The notes under the pieces were generated by a model. That model was not told where the DNA came from. It made no database searches and saw only the letters and a program-made list of their open reading frames with translations. Positions 1 to 7,812 of a stretch of DNA of 10,916 bases are shown piece after piece. Position 1 is the first letter of the stretch, and every line of letters starts with the position of its first letter. The stretch is from an uncultured Lachnospiraceae bacterium (GTDB taxonomy: Bacteria > Bacillota_A > Clostridia > Lachnospirales > Lachnospiraceae). The position numbers and the translations under genes are program-made. Location of the stretch: contig CACZHN010000090.1 in the NCBI GenBank assembly GCA_902780985.1, positions 1 to 10,916 on the forward strand, in the 5' to 3' direction.

Positions 1-2558
1 TCTGTGTCTTTATAATTCTTACTATAATCTCTCTGATATCTGTATCTGCCAAACTCAACTAATTCTTTAACTATGTCATAAAAATCCTTGTTATTCAGCA
101 TAGCCTGATATCTTGAACTTATCTTATAATCACCGTCATTATCTTTCTCGATGAATATACACATATCATATGTCTTCTTTCCAGAGCCCGATGGAAATTC
201 ATTTGTCATAACGTTAATAACACTATTGATTTCCTTCGTTGTACACTCTTTCGAGTATCTGTTTCTCAGCACTGTTTTAAGCCCATCGATCAAGCCTGTT
301 TTATATTCCAACATTCTAGACAAAAGCTCTAACTCATGTATTCTCTTTCCATTCGCAAGCTTCTTTGATATAAACTCAACCGCTTTCTCTTCATCTTCTG
401 AAAGCCTAATCTTATAATCCTTCTCATACTTAACAAGGAACTTGTAATAAGATCCAAGAGAATTATTATCAAAGATTCTAAAAACATCCATCTCGCCGTA
501 CTTATCAAAATCCATCAGCTTAGGAATTCTTCCCAACTTATTTTTCAGGTTTTTATAATTATCTCTGATAAGCTTTATATCGCTGAAATTTGCAGTATCA
601 ATTGCTGCATATATTTTCTTCTTCGATATTTCATCAAAGTGTATTGTTGAAGCACCCGGAATAACTTTCTCTCCTTCTGCTACATAACGACGAATGTTAT
701 CTTTGTTGTAAGTACGGTCACCAGAAAGTGCAATCGGAATCATAAAATTATTCTTGTAATTACCAATAAAATCAAGGATTACAACAAACTCCTTGTCCGT
801 TGATTTTCTGAGTCCTCGACCGAGCTGCTGAACAAATACTATAGGTGACTCTGTAGGTCGAAGCATAACTACCTGATTAATCTCAGGAATATCCACTCCT
901 TCATTGAAAATATCTACTGTAAAGATGTAATCGAGATAATCATCTCCATCATCTTTTGTCAGTCGCTCAATTGTACGCTCTCTTATATCCTGACTATCAT
1001 CACCAGTCAAAGCTGTAGTTCTATAGCCTCTCGTATTGAATATTTCACTAAGCTTTATAGCCTCGTCTTTGGAGCTGCAGAATATTAAACCTTTTACTCT
1101 ATCTCCCGAAAAACCATAGTATTTAATCTGCTTTATAATATAATCAACTCTTGTATCTGAAACCAGTTTATTAAACATGGTTTTATCATCAATAGTTTCT
1201 CCATCTATTGTAAAATCAGTTATTCCAAAATAATGGAATGGACATAACAAATCTTCCTCCATTGCTTGCTGAAGTCTGATCTCCAATGCAATGTTATGAT
1301 CAAATGTCGCAAAAACATCAAAATCATCGGTTCTTTCTGGAGATGCAGTCATTCCCAACCAAAACATCGGTGTGAAATAATCCATTATTTTCTGATAACT
1401 GTTCGCACCAGTTCTATGAGCCTCATCAATTATGATAGTTTGAAAATGATCCTTTTCGAACTGTTGCATAATATCTTCTTTAGCCATCATTTGCATAGTA
1501 GCAAAAAGAAAATCTGCATCAGTATCTTTACTGTTTCCTGATAAAAGGCCGAATCGTCTTGTATTACCAAATACCATCTTGTAGGACTTCATAGCCTGTT
1601 TAGCTATCTGTTCCCTGTGCACTATAAAAAGAACCTTTTTATCCGCACCAATTCTACTGAGTGCATCACGGATTCCAAAAGCAGATGCGTACGTTTTACC
1701 AGTTCCCGTTGCACTTATAAGTAAAGCTTTATCTTCACCATTTTCAGCCAACTCACTTAAACTATTTATAAAATCCACCTGCATAGAATTCGGCTTCAGT
1801 TTATATTGTTCAAGAGACACTGCACCAAATCGTGAATCGCCCGCTGCATTTTTTGCAGCTTCAAGTGCAATCTTTCTCTGCTTCTTTATAGTCTCATATC
1901 GAGTTCTATATTCGTCGATAAAATCAGAATAAGCAGTGGTATGATTTGGATCATTCCACAGTTTTTCAAATGCATCACTAACGGTCTGATACATTTCTCC
2001 TTCTGAAGTAGAAACCACTTTGGTATTCCATTCCTTATTTACAGAAAGCGCCTTCTGCGTCATATTTGATGAACCTATAAGAATTGTATATGTTCCATCA
2101 TTCTTAAAGATATAGCCCTTTGTATGAAAACCTATTTTTTCTGTATCAACCGATGGGCTTTCCTCATCATTGGATTCGTTTACCGGATGAAGCACTGCTT
2201 CTTCCCTATACATACGCAGTTCAATATTTGAAAACTCAGCTAACTTATCCAAAGCTTTTGGATCAGTAAACATGTTGTAATCTGTGGTAAGAATCTTTCC
2301 CGGAATACCCTTTTCTTCAAGTTCTTTAAAAATCTGAAGAAGCGGTGTAATTCCACCAAGAGTAATAAACGCCACACTAAAAACAAAGGATTCACACTTA
2401 CTAAGTTCACCCTCTATTGTTGTGATAACCTTCACACCATTCATATGATCATTTGCTATGAATGAAGGTTTATATGCCACACTGGATTTATATGATGAAT
2501 CTATAAATGCAGTGGTTGCACCGGATTTTATCTTTTCTATTTGCTCACTCTTATTCAT
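1..2558 (-). CDS. SF2 DEAD/DEAH-type helicase with N-terminal phospholipase D-like domain and DUF3427-like C-terminus (partial, 3' end outside window)
   Basis: An open frame of about 852 codons runs from ATG at 2558 to the window edge without a stop. The start is preceded by AAAGGA, 6 nt upstream. Residues about 30-175 form a phospholipase D-like domain, seen in an HTK motif near residue 144 followed by GSSNMT near 161. The helicase core follows: Walker A (SATGTGKT) near 282-289, DEAH at about 377-380, and motif VI (QQLGRGLRKS) near 577-586. The remaining C-terminal part resembles DUF3427. Known proteins of this build are ATP-dependent nucleic-acid translocases joined to a PLD-type nuclease or binding module, often listed in defence islands; a defence role here is inference. 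The canonical HxKx4D spacing is not exact, so nuclease activity is uncertain. Sampled lines are about 33% GC against about 47% for neighbours, suggesting transfer. It lies 36 nt beyond the Cys-rich gene, with no clear terminator between, so it could be co-transcribed. Confidence 0.9.
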   Translation of the reverse strand, partial: MNKSEQIEKIKSGATTAFIDSSYKSSVAYKPSFIANDHMNGVKVITTIEGELSKCESFVFSVAFITLGGITPLLQIFKELEEKGIPGKILTTDYNMFTDPKALDKLAEFSNIELRMYREEAVLHPVNESNDEESPSVDTEKIGFHTKGYIFKNDGTYTILIGSSNMTQKALSVNKEWNTKVVSTSEGEMYQTVSDAFEKLWNDPNHTTAYSDFIDEYRTRYETIKKQRKIALEAAKNAAGDSRFGAVSLEQYKLKPNSMQVDFINSLSELAENGEDKALLISATGTGKTYASAFGIRDALSRIGADKKVLFIVHREQIAKQAMKSYKMVFGNTRRFGLLSGNSKDTDADFLFATMQMMAKEDIMQQFEKDHFQTIIIDEAHRTGANSYQKIMDYFTPMFWLGMTASPERTDDFDVFATFDHNIALEIRLQQAMEEDLLCPFHYFGITDFTIDGETIDDKTMFNKLVSDTRVDYIIKQIKYYGFSGDRVKGLIFCSSKDEAIKLSEIFNTRGYRTTALTGDDSQDIRERTIERLTKDDGDDYLDYIFTVDIFNEGVDIPEINQVVMLRPTESPIVFVQQLGRGLRKSTDKEFVVILDFIGNYKNNFMIPIALSGDRTYNKDNIRRYVAEGEKVIPGASTIHFDEISKKKIYAAIDTANFSDIKLIRDNYKNLKNKLGRIPKLMDFDKYGEMDVFRIFDNNSLGSYYKFLVKYEKDYKIRLSEDEEKAVEFISKKLANGKRIHELELLSRMLEYKTGLIDGLKTVLRNRYSKECTTKEINSVINVMTNEFPSGSGKKTYDMCIFIEKDNDGDYKISSRYQAMLNNKDFYDIVKELVEFGRYRYQRDYSKNYKDT

Positions 2559-2594
2559 AAGTAATCCTTTATACTTTATTGGTTTTGATTCATA

Positions 2595-3032
2595 TTACTC
2601 AAATATTATCCTATGGCAACACTCCTCATCCCCCGACATTATTGACGTCTGCATTTCTATCGTTAACTTCCTGTCCGGTACAAGGGTTTTGAATACGCAT
2701 ATCATGCTCTGTCTGGAGCATTCGCATAACCTTGTGGATTGTATATTCATTTCTGTATGCAAAGGGCAGTCGCAGCTTGTGAATATAAGCTCATATACCT
2801 TGCCGGATTCGATGATCCTTCCCTTTACATTTTTCTTTTCTCCTACTCGTGCGAAGAAGAGATCTAAGTCTCCGCCGCAATCCTTAAAGAGATCCGTATA
2901 CAGATACTTCAGGGCATCTCCTGCACATCTTTCCGCACATCCTGCAAAAAGTCTTGAGCACTCTTCCACATTCATTTTATTCAGGCCGTTATTCAGTTCT
3001 CCGAACCAGCCTTTAAAAAACTTTTCATCCAT
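2595..3032 (-). CDS. Cys-rich small conserved protein, possibly V4R-like or ATC-hydrolase-like
   Basis: A 145-residue protein with 11 cysteines, including two CxC pairs (Cys87/89 and Cys103/105, the latter in LCECSRQS) and a closing GDEECCHRII segment. The order of helical N-terminus, beta-rich middle with CxC pairs and a GD-x-C-x-I/F end recalls small ligand-binding proteins of the V4R type and L-2-amino-thiazoline-4-carboxylate hydrolase-like proteins common in clostridia. This comparison is from memory and tentative. The paired cysteines could hold a metal or an Fe-S cluster, or be redox-active. No signal peptide or membrane segment is visible, so it is probably cytoplasmic. ATG at 3032 begins 6 nt after the stop of the broken metallophosphoesterase, with GGAG about 11 nt upstream overlapping that stop, so translation is probably coupled within the same transcript. 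Confidence 0.75.
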   Translation of the reverse strand: MDEKFFKGWFGELNNGLNKMNVEECSRLFAGCAERCAGDALKYLYTDLFKDCGGDLDLFFARVGEKKNVKGRIIESGKVYELIFTSCDCPLHTEMNIQSTRLCECSRQSMICVFKTLVPDRKLTIEMQTSIMSGDEECCHRIIFE

Positions 3033-3038
3033 TAATCT

Positions 3039-3861
3039 TCATTCTCCAAAAGCCTGTATAAATGCTTCTTCATAGCATGATTCCGGAATCTTCGGCCATT
3101 CACATCCACCGTATCTCTCATTACATATGGTCATGGCACGATTTAACATACCGGCATGTGTATTATTTCCGCATTTTCCTGTGATCAATAATTCAGTAAA
3201 CCTAGTCCAATATGGAGCTGTCTCATATAATCCGGCCTCTTTCATCACTGATAACAGAGCATCCGCATCAGCCGGAAGTGTTATGAATTCGGGCTCCCAC
3301 GCACCGTTATTATCATGAAGGATCATAAAGTGATAGCCATATGGTACATCGATAGAAACTCCCACAGAACCCGGGTTCAGAATTCTTGTTGACTCATATT
3401 CGATATCCATCACTTTATGTGTATGTCCGCATATTATATACTCAGCAGGCGTTTCCGATACAACCTCCATGAGGCTCTGTGGGTTATTTGCAAATTTCTC
3501 ACTAACCTTTCTCGGAGAACCATGGCAGATAACTATATCCGGCATACCTTCTGTTTTAACGGTTGCTGTGATCGGAAGACTGTTAAAGAATTCCGATTGT
3601 GCTCGGATAATCATCCCACTCGGGATATTCTTTCCCGAGATCATCCAATTGATAATTTTCCTTATTACCTCTCAAAAAGTAACACTTATGACTGTCTCTC
3701 AGATCATAAAGCATTTTCATTGTTTTCTCTATTCCGGGCAGTTCACCTGTATAATCGCCGAGAAAACAATATGTATCTATATTCTTGTCTTTAAGATATT
3801 CCAGGCAGCTCTTCAGAGCTATATCATTTCCGTGAATATCCGATAATACTGCTATATTCAT
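3039..3861 (-). pseudogene. Metallophosphoesterase (calcineurin-like, YfcE/MJ0936-type), broken by a frameshift and apparent small deletion
   Basis: Two overlapping frames together make one metallophosphoesterase. The 5' part starts at ATG 3861 and reads to a TAA at 3583. It carries the metal-site motifs SDIHGN (D8, H10), GDYTGE (D36) and RGNKEN (N66). The 3' part, in another frame and ending at 3039, carries ICHGSP and CGHTHK, the remaining metal-ligand motifs, plus the family's C-terminal tail. Each half matches the family well, so the damage looks recent. The break is at about 3587-3610. Family members as I recall them have about 15 more residues between the STTG-like segment and the FFxSLP segment, so bases appear lost as well as the frame shifted. 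The start is certain: ATG overlaps the stop of the DUF1275 gene as ATGA. The second frame has no convincing ribosome binding site. Intact members hydrolyse phosphodiesters or phosphomonoesters in the cytoplasm; the broken product probably does not. A sequencing or assembly error is the main alternative. Confidence 0.8.
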
Positions 3862-4526
3862 AATTTTTGCGTAGTCCTTTTTTCTATCATCGTCAGGTTT
3901 GCAATCAGCAGAATAACGCATGAGATGAATATTGTTTTGAATCCCCAACGTGCCGACAGCACTCCGCCCAATCCTGCTCCTACAGCGAAGATCAGAATGA
4001 TTCCGAAGTAGTATAACGAATCAACAAAGTCCTTCCTGTCTCTGAGTCTGAGAAATTTTGAAAAGCTCTCCGTACCGCTCCTGAGATTACCGATACACAT
4101 GGTACTTGCATAGCTGTGTCCCTTCAGACTTCTGAATGCCTGCACCTGCATAGCACAGCTGAAAGATACCAAAATATTCGCTATTGTATTCATCGATTCC
4201 GGGAGAAATCCGACAGCAAACAGAACAACTATTTCAAGCATCATGATTATATGACGCCAGTAAATCTTCTTCAGTTTCTTAAAGAAGTGCGCTATCTGCT
4301 CTGCAACAAGGATTCCCATGGCAAAAGCAAAAACCGGGAGCAGATAGTGAATTGCCCTTCTGAAGTCCCCTGTCATTATATACTGACTCATCAAGACCAC
4401 ATTGCCGGTCTGAGCATTTGCGAATACATTTCCTCTCAGAACATATGTATATGCATCCTGAAAGCCTCCCGATAGGGAAAGAAGTGCCCCAAGGAGGATT
4501 GTATCTGATTTATGCTTGTCTTTCAT
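3858..4526 (-). CDS. DUF1275 (YoaK) family integral membrane protein
   Basis: A 222-residue hydrophobic protein with about six membrane segments (roughly 8-30, 35-52, 58-78, 92-110, 113-130 and 172-212, the last probably two). It carries the family signatures: GGFQDAYTY followed by FANAQTGNVV at about 20-44, and STMCIGNLRSG at 141-151. Proteins of this family lie in the cytoplasmic membrane; their substrate is not established, though a transport role is often assumed. ATG at 4526 is 15 nt after the cupin stop, with a GAAGAG-type ribosome binding site. Its TGA stop overlaps the metallophosphoesterase start (ATGA), a sign of translational coupling. Full length for the family. Confidence 0.9.
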   Translation of the reverse strand: MKDKHKSDTILLGALLSLSGGFQDAYTYVLRGNVFANAQTGNVVLMSQYIMTGDFRRAIHYLLPVFAFAMGILVAEQIAHFFKKLKKIYWRHIIMMLEIVVLFAVGFLPESMNTIANILVSFSCAMQVQAFRSLKGHSYASTMCIGNLRSGTESFSKFLRLRDRKDFVDSLYYFGIILIFAVGAGLGGVLSARWGFKTIFISCVILLIANLTMIEKRTTQKL

Positions 4527-4541
4527 AGCATCTCTTCTTTC

Positions 4542-4880
4542 TCACCCACTGACTCTCTGTCCGCCGAATGCATGTATCGAGCGGGTTCCCGCTTTCACTC
4601 TTCCGCCCTGCAGGCTTCCCTTCGGGATAAAGAGCTCATCTCCGGCATGCAGTACATATTCCTTACCGTCGATGGTTACTATGTATTCCCCCTCTACGCA
4701 GAGCATGTATTCGTCATAGTCATGTGTATGCTCCTTCGATACTCTGTCTGCTTTATATATCCAGAATGCCATCTGGCTTCCGTCATTTGCCGTATAGTAA
4801 TATCCTTCGATATCCGGCGTATTCTGCTGTGATGCAGGAATCATATTTTGACTTCTAAACATAAACTCCGGAAAATTCAT
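4542..4880 (-). CDS. Small single-domain cupin protein
   Basis: A 112-residue protein with one cupin fold. The first cupin motif holds HTHDYDEYMLCVEGEYIV (His51, His53 and acidic residue Glu57 as likely metal ligands). The second holds GDELFIPKG with His103 (SIHAFGG) in the position of the last ligand. Such proteins bind a divalent metal and act as sugar- or small-molecule-modifying enzymes or as sensors; the substrate cannot be told. A TTG at 4898 in the same frame would add six residues, but those codons contain the ribosome binding site itself (GGAAGG, 7 nt before ATG 4880), so ATG 4880 is the start chosen. It lies 14 nt after the Nudix stop and 15 nt before the DUF1275 gene, in the middle of the cluster. 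Confidence 0.88.
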   Translation of the reverse strand: MNFPEFMFRSQNMIPASQQNTPDIEGYYYTANDGSQMAFWIYKADRVSKEHTHDYDEYMLCVEGEYIVTIDGKEYVLHAGDELFIPKGSLQGGRVKAGTRSIHAFGGQRVSG

Positions 4881-4894
4881 CTGTATCCTTCCTT

Positions 4895-5302
4895 TCAAAA
4901 CTTATGCTCGAAAACTCCGTTCTTCTCGTAATCCTCCATGATTCCTTTCGGCAGGAGTTTTTTGTTCATTTCCCTGTCTGCCCAGACGTAGGACTTATGC
5001 TCTTCGCTGAGCTTTACGTCCTCTGTGGTGGTCTTGCAGTAGTATGCGATGATGAGGCACGGCTTATCAAACTGCAGCAGCGTGACATACGCCACTCTTC
5101 CTATCTCCACATCCGTGATGCCCACTTCTTCCCTTATCTCACGTCTCATGGCTTCTTCGGGAGTTTCGCCGTCTTCCAGGTTTCCTCCTACATTTTCCCA
5201 TGAGTCCGCACCGATATCGTCATCACTGCTTCTCTGCACCAGCAGAAACTTATCCAGTTTGCTGTTGTACAGTACGCTTTTTGAAACTATGTATGCATCC
5301 AT
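4895..5302 (-). CDS. Nudix hydrolase
   Basis: A 135-residue protein of normal size for a single Nudix domain. The Nudix box is complete at residues 40-62: Gly40, Glu46, Arg54-Glu55, Glu58-Glu59 and Gly61 fit G-x5-E-x7-REU-x-EE-x-G-U, so the Mg2+-binding catalytic site is intact. Members cleave nucleoside diphosphates linked to another group (X), such as oxidised nucleotides, ADP-sugars or dinucleotide polyphosphates; the substrate is not predictable here. The N-terminal stretch with KFLLVQRS and the SWENVGG lead-in resembles the MutT-like subgroup. ATG at 5302 has an excellent AAGGAG seven nt upstream (5310-5315). It is the first gene of the cluster running to the Cys-rich gene, and a long AT-rich palindrome (5325-5361) lies in its leader. 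Confidence 0.93.
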   Translation of the reverse strand: MDAYIVSKSVLYNSKLDKFLLVQRSSDDDIGADSWENVGGNLEDGETPEEAMRREIREEVGITDVEIGRVAYVTLLQFDKPCLIIAYYCKTTTEDVKLSEEHKSYVWADREMNKKLLPKGIMEDYEKNGVFEHKF

Positions 5303-5309
5303 ATTCCGT

Positions 5310-5364
5310 CTCCTTACAACAAAAACAACTTATTATCAATCCTAAACTGATAATAAGTTGTCAA
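5310..5364 (-). promoter_or_regulatory. Promoter-like elements and RBS in the Nudix leader, overlapping a palindrome
   Basis: On the minus strand a perfect TTGACA (5364-5359) starts at the outer edge of the palindrome, and GATAAT (5337-5332) lies in its far arm. The 21-nt spacing is too long for a normal promoter, so this is only suggestive. The AAGGAG at 5310-5315 is the ribosome binding site of the Nudix gene. Confidence 0.35.
5316..5361 (-). terminator. AT-rich hairpin with U-tract after the aminopeptidase gene
   Basis: A 14-bp perfect inverted repeat, arms 5325-5338 and 5348-5361 with a 9-nt loop, begins 6 nt after the aminopeptidase stop. On the minus strand it is followed by TTTTTGTTGT. 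This fits an intrinsic terminator, but only 3 of 14 pairs are G-C, so it may be leaky or may serve as an operator or attenuator for the Nudix gene, which starts 22 nt further on. Confidence 0.6.
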
Positions 5365-5367
5365 TGT

Positions 5368-6633
5368 TTACTGATAATATGCTTTCGCAAATTCTCTCAA
5401 GTACTCTATATCTTTTATGCCTGCAACCTCATAGGATGAGTGCATGGCAAGCTGCGGAAGTCCTATGTCCGCTGTGTTTACCGATACATGTGAGTTTGAT
5501 ATGTTGCCGAGGGTACTGCCGCCCGGTTCATCCGAATGATTCACAAATACCTGATACGGTATGTTACTGTCTTCGCAGAGCTTTCTTACAAATGCAGCGG
5601 ATATACCGTCTGTTGTATAGCTCTGTCTTGCGCTGAACTTGAGAACGATTCCCTCGTTCATCTTCGGGCTCTGTACCGGATCGTACTTTTCTTTATGTGC
5701 AGGGTGGAGCGCATGTGCGTTATCCGCCGAGATCATAAAGCTGTTGGCATATGCTGTATAGTACTCTTCGCGGCTTCTGCCCAGATTGTCATTGATCCTG
5801 TCGATCAGGTTTGCCAGGAAGTCGGAATCCGCTCCCTGCTTTGTTCTCGAACCAACCTCTTCATTATCGAAGATGCAGAGCATGTTTACATATTCGCTGC
5901 TCTGTACTTCCGTAAATCCTGAAAGTGTGCACCATACGCACTCCTGGTCGTCCAGTCTGGAGGAACCGATAAACTCGTCGTCGCATCCCCAGACGGTACC
6001 CTTCTCACGGATATACATGAAGAGGTCCTGTCCGATTATATCTTTCTCTTCCACTCCGGCTGCTTCCGCAACCATAGACATGACAGTCTTCTCGCCGCTT
6101 GTTGTTCCGACGATCGGAAGCATATCTTTCTGGAAGCTGTATGAATAGCCCTTATTGGCTTCTCTGTTCATATGGATAGCAAGTGATGGTATCACCGCTA
6201 CGTCTTTATCTAAGTCCACAAGGACGGACTTGATTCCTTCTCCGTCTCTTACGAGGATTCTTCCCGCTACGGAAAGAGGACGGTCAAACCACGGTGCCAG
6301 AAGCATTCCGCCGTACTTCTCCACATCGAGTCGTACATAACCGTCTTTGCGTGATTCCAGATCTTCTTTAAGCTTCGGGCACGGTGAATCGCTGTGGCTT
6401 GCTATGATCCTGAAGCCCTTATAATCCGGCTTCGGTACGGCAAATGCTATGAGGGACGAATCATTTCTCGTCACATAGTACTTTCCGCCTGCCTCCAGCT
6501 TCCACACTTCGTTCTCCTTGAGCCCCGTATAGCCGGCTGCGTCAAGGATGTCCTTTGCATTTGCTATTACATGATATGCCGTCGGTGATTTATCTATAAG
6601 GTTCAGTATTTCTTTGGCATATGCTTTACTCAT
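5368..6633 (-). CDS. M18 family aminopeptidase (aspartyl aminopeptidase type)
   Basis: A 421-residue cytoplasmic metallopeptidase, normal length for the family. It removes N-terminal residues, usually acidic or neutral ones, from peptides. Likely di-zinc ligands are all in place: His80 (ASHSDSPC), Asp228 (SSRLDDQ), Glu258/Glu259 (FDNEEVGS, catalytic base plus ligand), Asp304 (FMISADNAHALHP) and His398 (LAMHSSYE). The conserved N-terminal helix (SPTAYHVIANA) and the HSDEPGGSTLG segment are also typical. ATG at 6633 follows GAGGAG by 8 nt. It starts 21 nt after the diguanylate cyclase stop, so the two are probably co-transcribed; a functional link is not evident. Its stop lies just before the AT-rich hairpin. 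Confidence 0.96.
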   Translation of the reverse strand: MSKAYAKEILNLIDKSPTAYHVIANAKDILDAAGYTGLKENEVWKLEAGGKYYVTRNDSSLIAFAVPKPDYKGFRIIASHSDSPCPKLKEDLESRKDGYVRLDVEKYGGMLLAPWFDRPLSVAGRILVRDGEGIKSVLVDLDKDVAVIPSLAIHMNREANKGYSYSFQKDMLPIVGTTSGEKTVMSMVAEAAGVEEKDIIGQDLFMYIREKGTVWGCDDEFIGSSRLDDQECVWCTLSGFTEVQSSEYVNMLCIFDNEEVGSRTKQGADSDFLANLIDRINDNLGRSREEYYTAYANSFMISADNAHALHPAHKEKYDPVQSPKMNEGIVLKFSARQSYTTDGISAAFVRKLCEDSNIPYQVFVNHSDEPGGSTLGNISNSHVSVNTADIGLPQLAMHSSYEVAGIKDIEYLREFAKAYYQ

Positions 6634-6654
6634 TACAATTCTCCTCGTCCTGAT

Positions 6655-7761
6655 TTAGATAGCTGCTATGACGCGGTCTCTGCCCGCATTCTTTGCTTCG
6701 TACAGGCAGTCATCTGCTTCCTTCAGAAGCGATGTTAAGTTCTTATGCTTGCTGCAGCATACCAGGCCCGCACTTACTGTGAGCTTTACATCAGGATAAT
6801 TCTTTATGGATATTGACTTCATCTGCTCTCTGATCCTGTTGATCCTAGCCATGGCTTCTTCCTTGTTGGATGCATTATACAGGAGGACGAATTCCTCTCC
6901 GCCGTATCTTGCAGCCAGCTCAACCTCAGGCTCTTCGCTGTGGATCATAAGCACGTCGCCGAATCTGCTCAGTACTTCGTCGCCGAACAGATGGCCGTAG
7001 GTATCATTTATCTTCTTAAAGAAGTCTACGTCAAACATAGCAAGATATCTTTCGGATGAACCGAAGAGATCGTCGTGTGTTTCAAGGTATGTGAACATAT
7101 GTCTTCTGTTGCTGAGGCCTGTAAGCTCATCTGTTATGGCCATGTCAGCCAGCTTGTTCATAAGTTCTTCATTGTAGTTCTTTTCCTGGTCGTATGCGTT
7201 GAAGACGAGGATAAGGATGACTCCGATGCAGAGTCCTACGATTATAAGTGATATAGCTGTATCGTATACTTCGCTGAACAGATCCATCTCCTGTACAAAT
7301 ACAGGAAGGTTCACTTTATCGGCCTCTCCGCTCATGAAGTAGTAAGATACGAATATTGATGCTACATGGAATAAACTGCAGATTACCAGTGCCACATATC
7401 TCTTTACACCGTACTCGGACAGTACGATCAGTATTAGTCCCGCTACGAGATATATCGGCATACCGGAGTTAACTCCGCCGTTTATAAAGAACAGGTACGT
7501 CAGTACCATGATATTCATAAAGTATATAAAGATGCCTCTTGCTACGCCCTTCTTCCCCTTGATAAATGCGAGCCTGAACAGCATCAGCATAACAAATGCC
7601 GCTCCTGCATTAAAGATTACCGTCCAGAGGCTGTTGCCCTCCAGTAACATGATAGCCGCACATGTAATAACCAGTACTATGCATGCCATCAGTGAGAATA
7701 GAAACATCTTGTCTCTCAGATCTCTCTGTTCGTTGTAGATTTCTTTCAATGGCTTTCCCAT
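6655..7761 (-). CDS. Membrane-bound diguanylate cyclase (GGDEF)
   Basis: A 368-residue protein with about six membrane segments (roughly 20-40, 45-66, 75-92, 101-115, 121-142 and 165-187), a short linker and a GGDEF domain (about 205-366). The domain opens with DELTGLSNRR (211-220), has FDVDFFKKIND for metal and nucleotide binding, and an intact active-site GGEEF at 287-291. It should make cyclic di-GMP from two GTP. No RxxD inhibitory motif is seen just before GGEEF, so product inhibition through the I-site is unlikely. The membrane part probably senses a signal; I see no named sensor domain. A GTG at 7794 could add eleven residues, but AAGGAG six nt before ATG 7761 supports the shorter form. 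It is first in a two-gene unit with the aminopeptidase. Confidence 0.95.
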   Translation of the reverse strand: MGKPLKEIYNEQRDLRDKMFLFSLMACIVLVITCAAIMLLEGNSLWTVIFNAGAAFVMLMLFRLAFIKGKKGVARGIFIYFMNIMVLTYLFFINGGVNSGMPIYLVAGLILIVLSEYGVKRYVALVICSLFHVASIFVSYYFMSGEADKVNLPVFVQEMDLFSEVYDTAISLIIVGLCIGVILILVFNAYDQEKNYNEELMNKLADMAITDELTGLSNRRHMFTYLETHDDLFGSSERYLAMFDVDFFKKINDTYGHLFGDEVLSRFGDVLMIHSEEPEVELAARYGGEEFVLLYNASNKEEAMARINRIREQMKSISIKNYPDVKLTVSAGLVCCSKHKNLTSLLKEADDCLYEAKNAGRDRVIAAI

Positions 7762-7812
7762 GGTGTTCTCCTTGTATATTTCAGCTGTCCCCACTCAGCT
7801 GTATTTGTTAAA

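Noticed and set aside
1..2558. Helicase as a type I restriction subunit (HsdR)
   Set aside because: It lacks an HsdR-type N-terminal nuclease; the N-terminus is PLD-like and no hsdM or hsdS partner is in the window.
2458..3075. Plus-strand reading frame of about 205 codons opposite the Cys-rich gene
   Set aside because: It is antisense to a well-supported gene with coherent motifs on the other strand, has no ribosome site, and its translation is low-complexity and Ser/Leu-rich without domain features.
3583..3644. Programmed ribosomal frameshift joining the two metallophosphoesterase halves
   Set aside because: No slippery heptamer or downstream structure is evident, and residues of the family appear to be missing at the junction, which slippage would not restore.
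4881..4898. TTG start at 4898 for the cupin gene
   Set aside because: The six added codons are the ribosome site for ATG 4880, and the TTG overlaps the Nudix stop.
5049..6148. Several plus-strand frames opposite the Nudix and aminopeptidase genes
   Set aside because: They are shadows of strongly conserved minus-strand enzymes, and none has a ribosome site or a recognisable domain.
7762..7794. GTG start at 7794 for the diguanylate cyclase
   Set aside because: The added codons include the AAGGAG ribosome site of ATG 7761.
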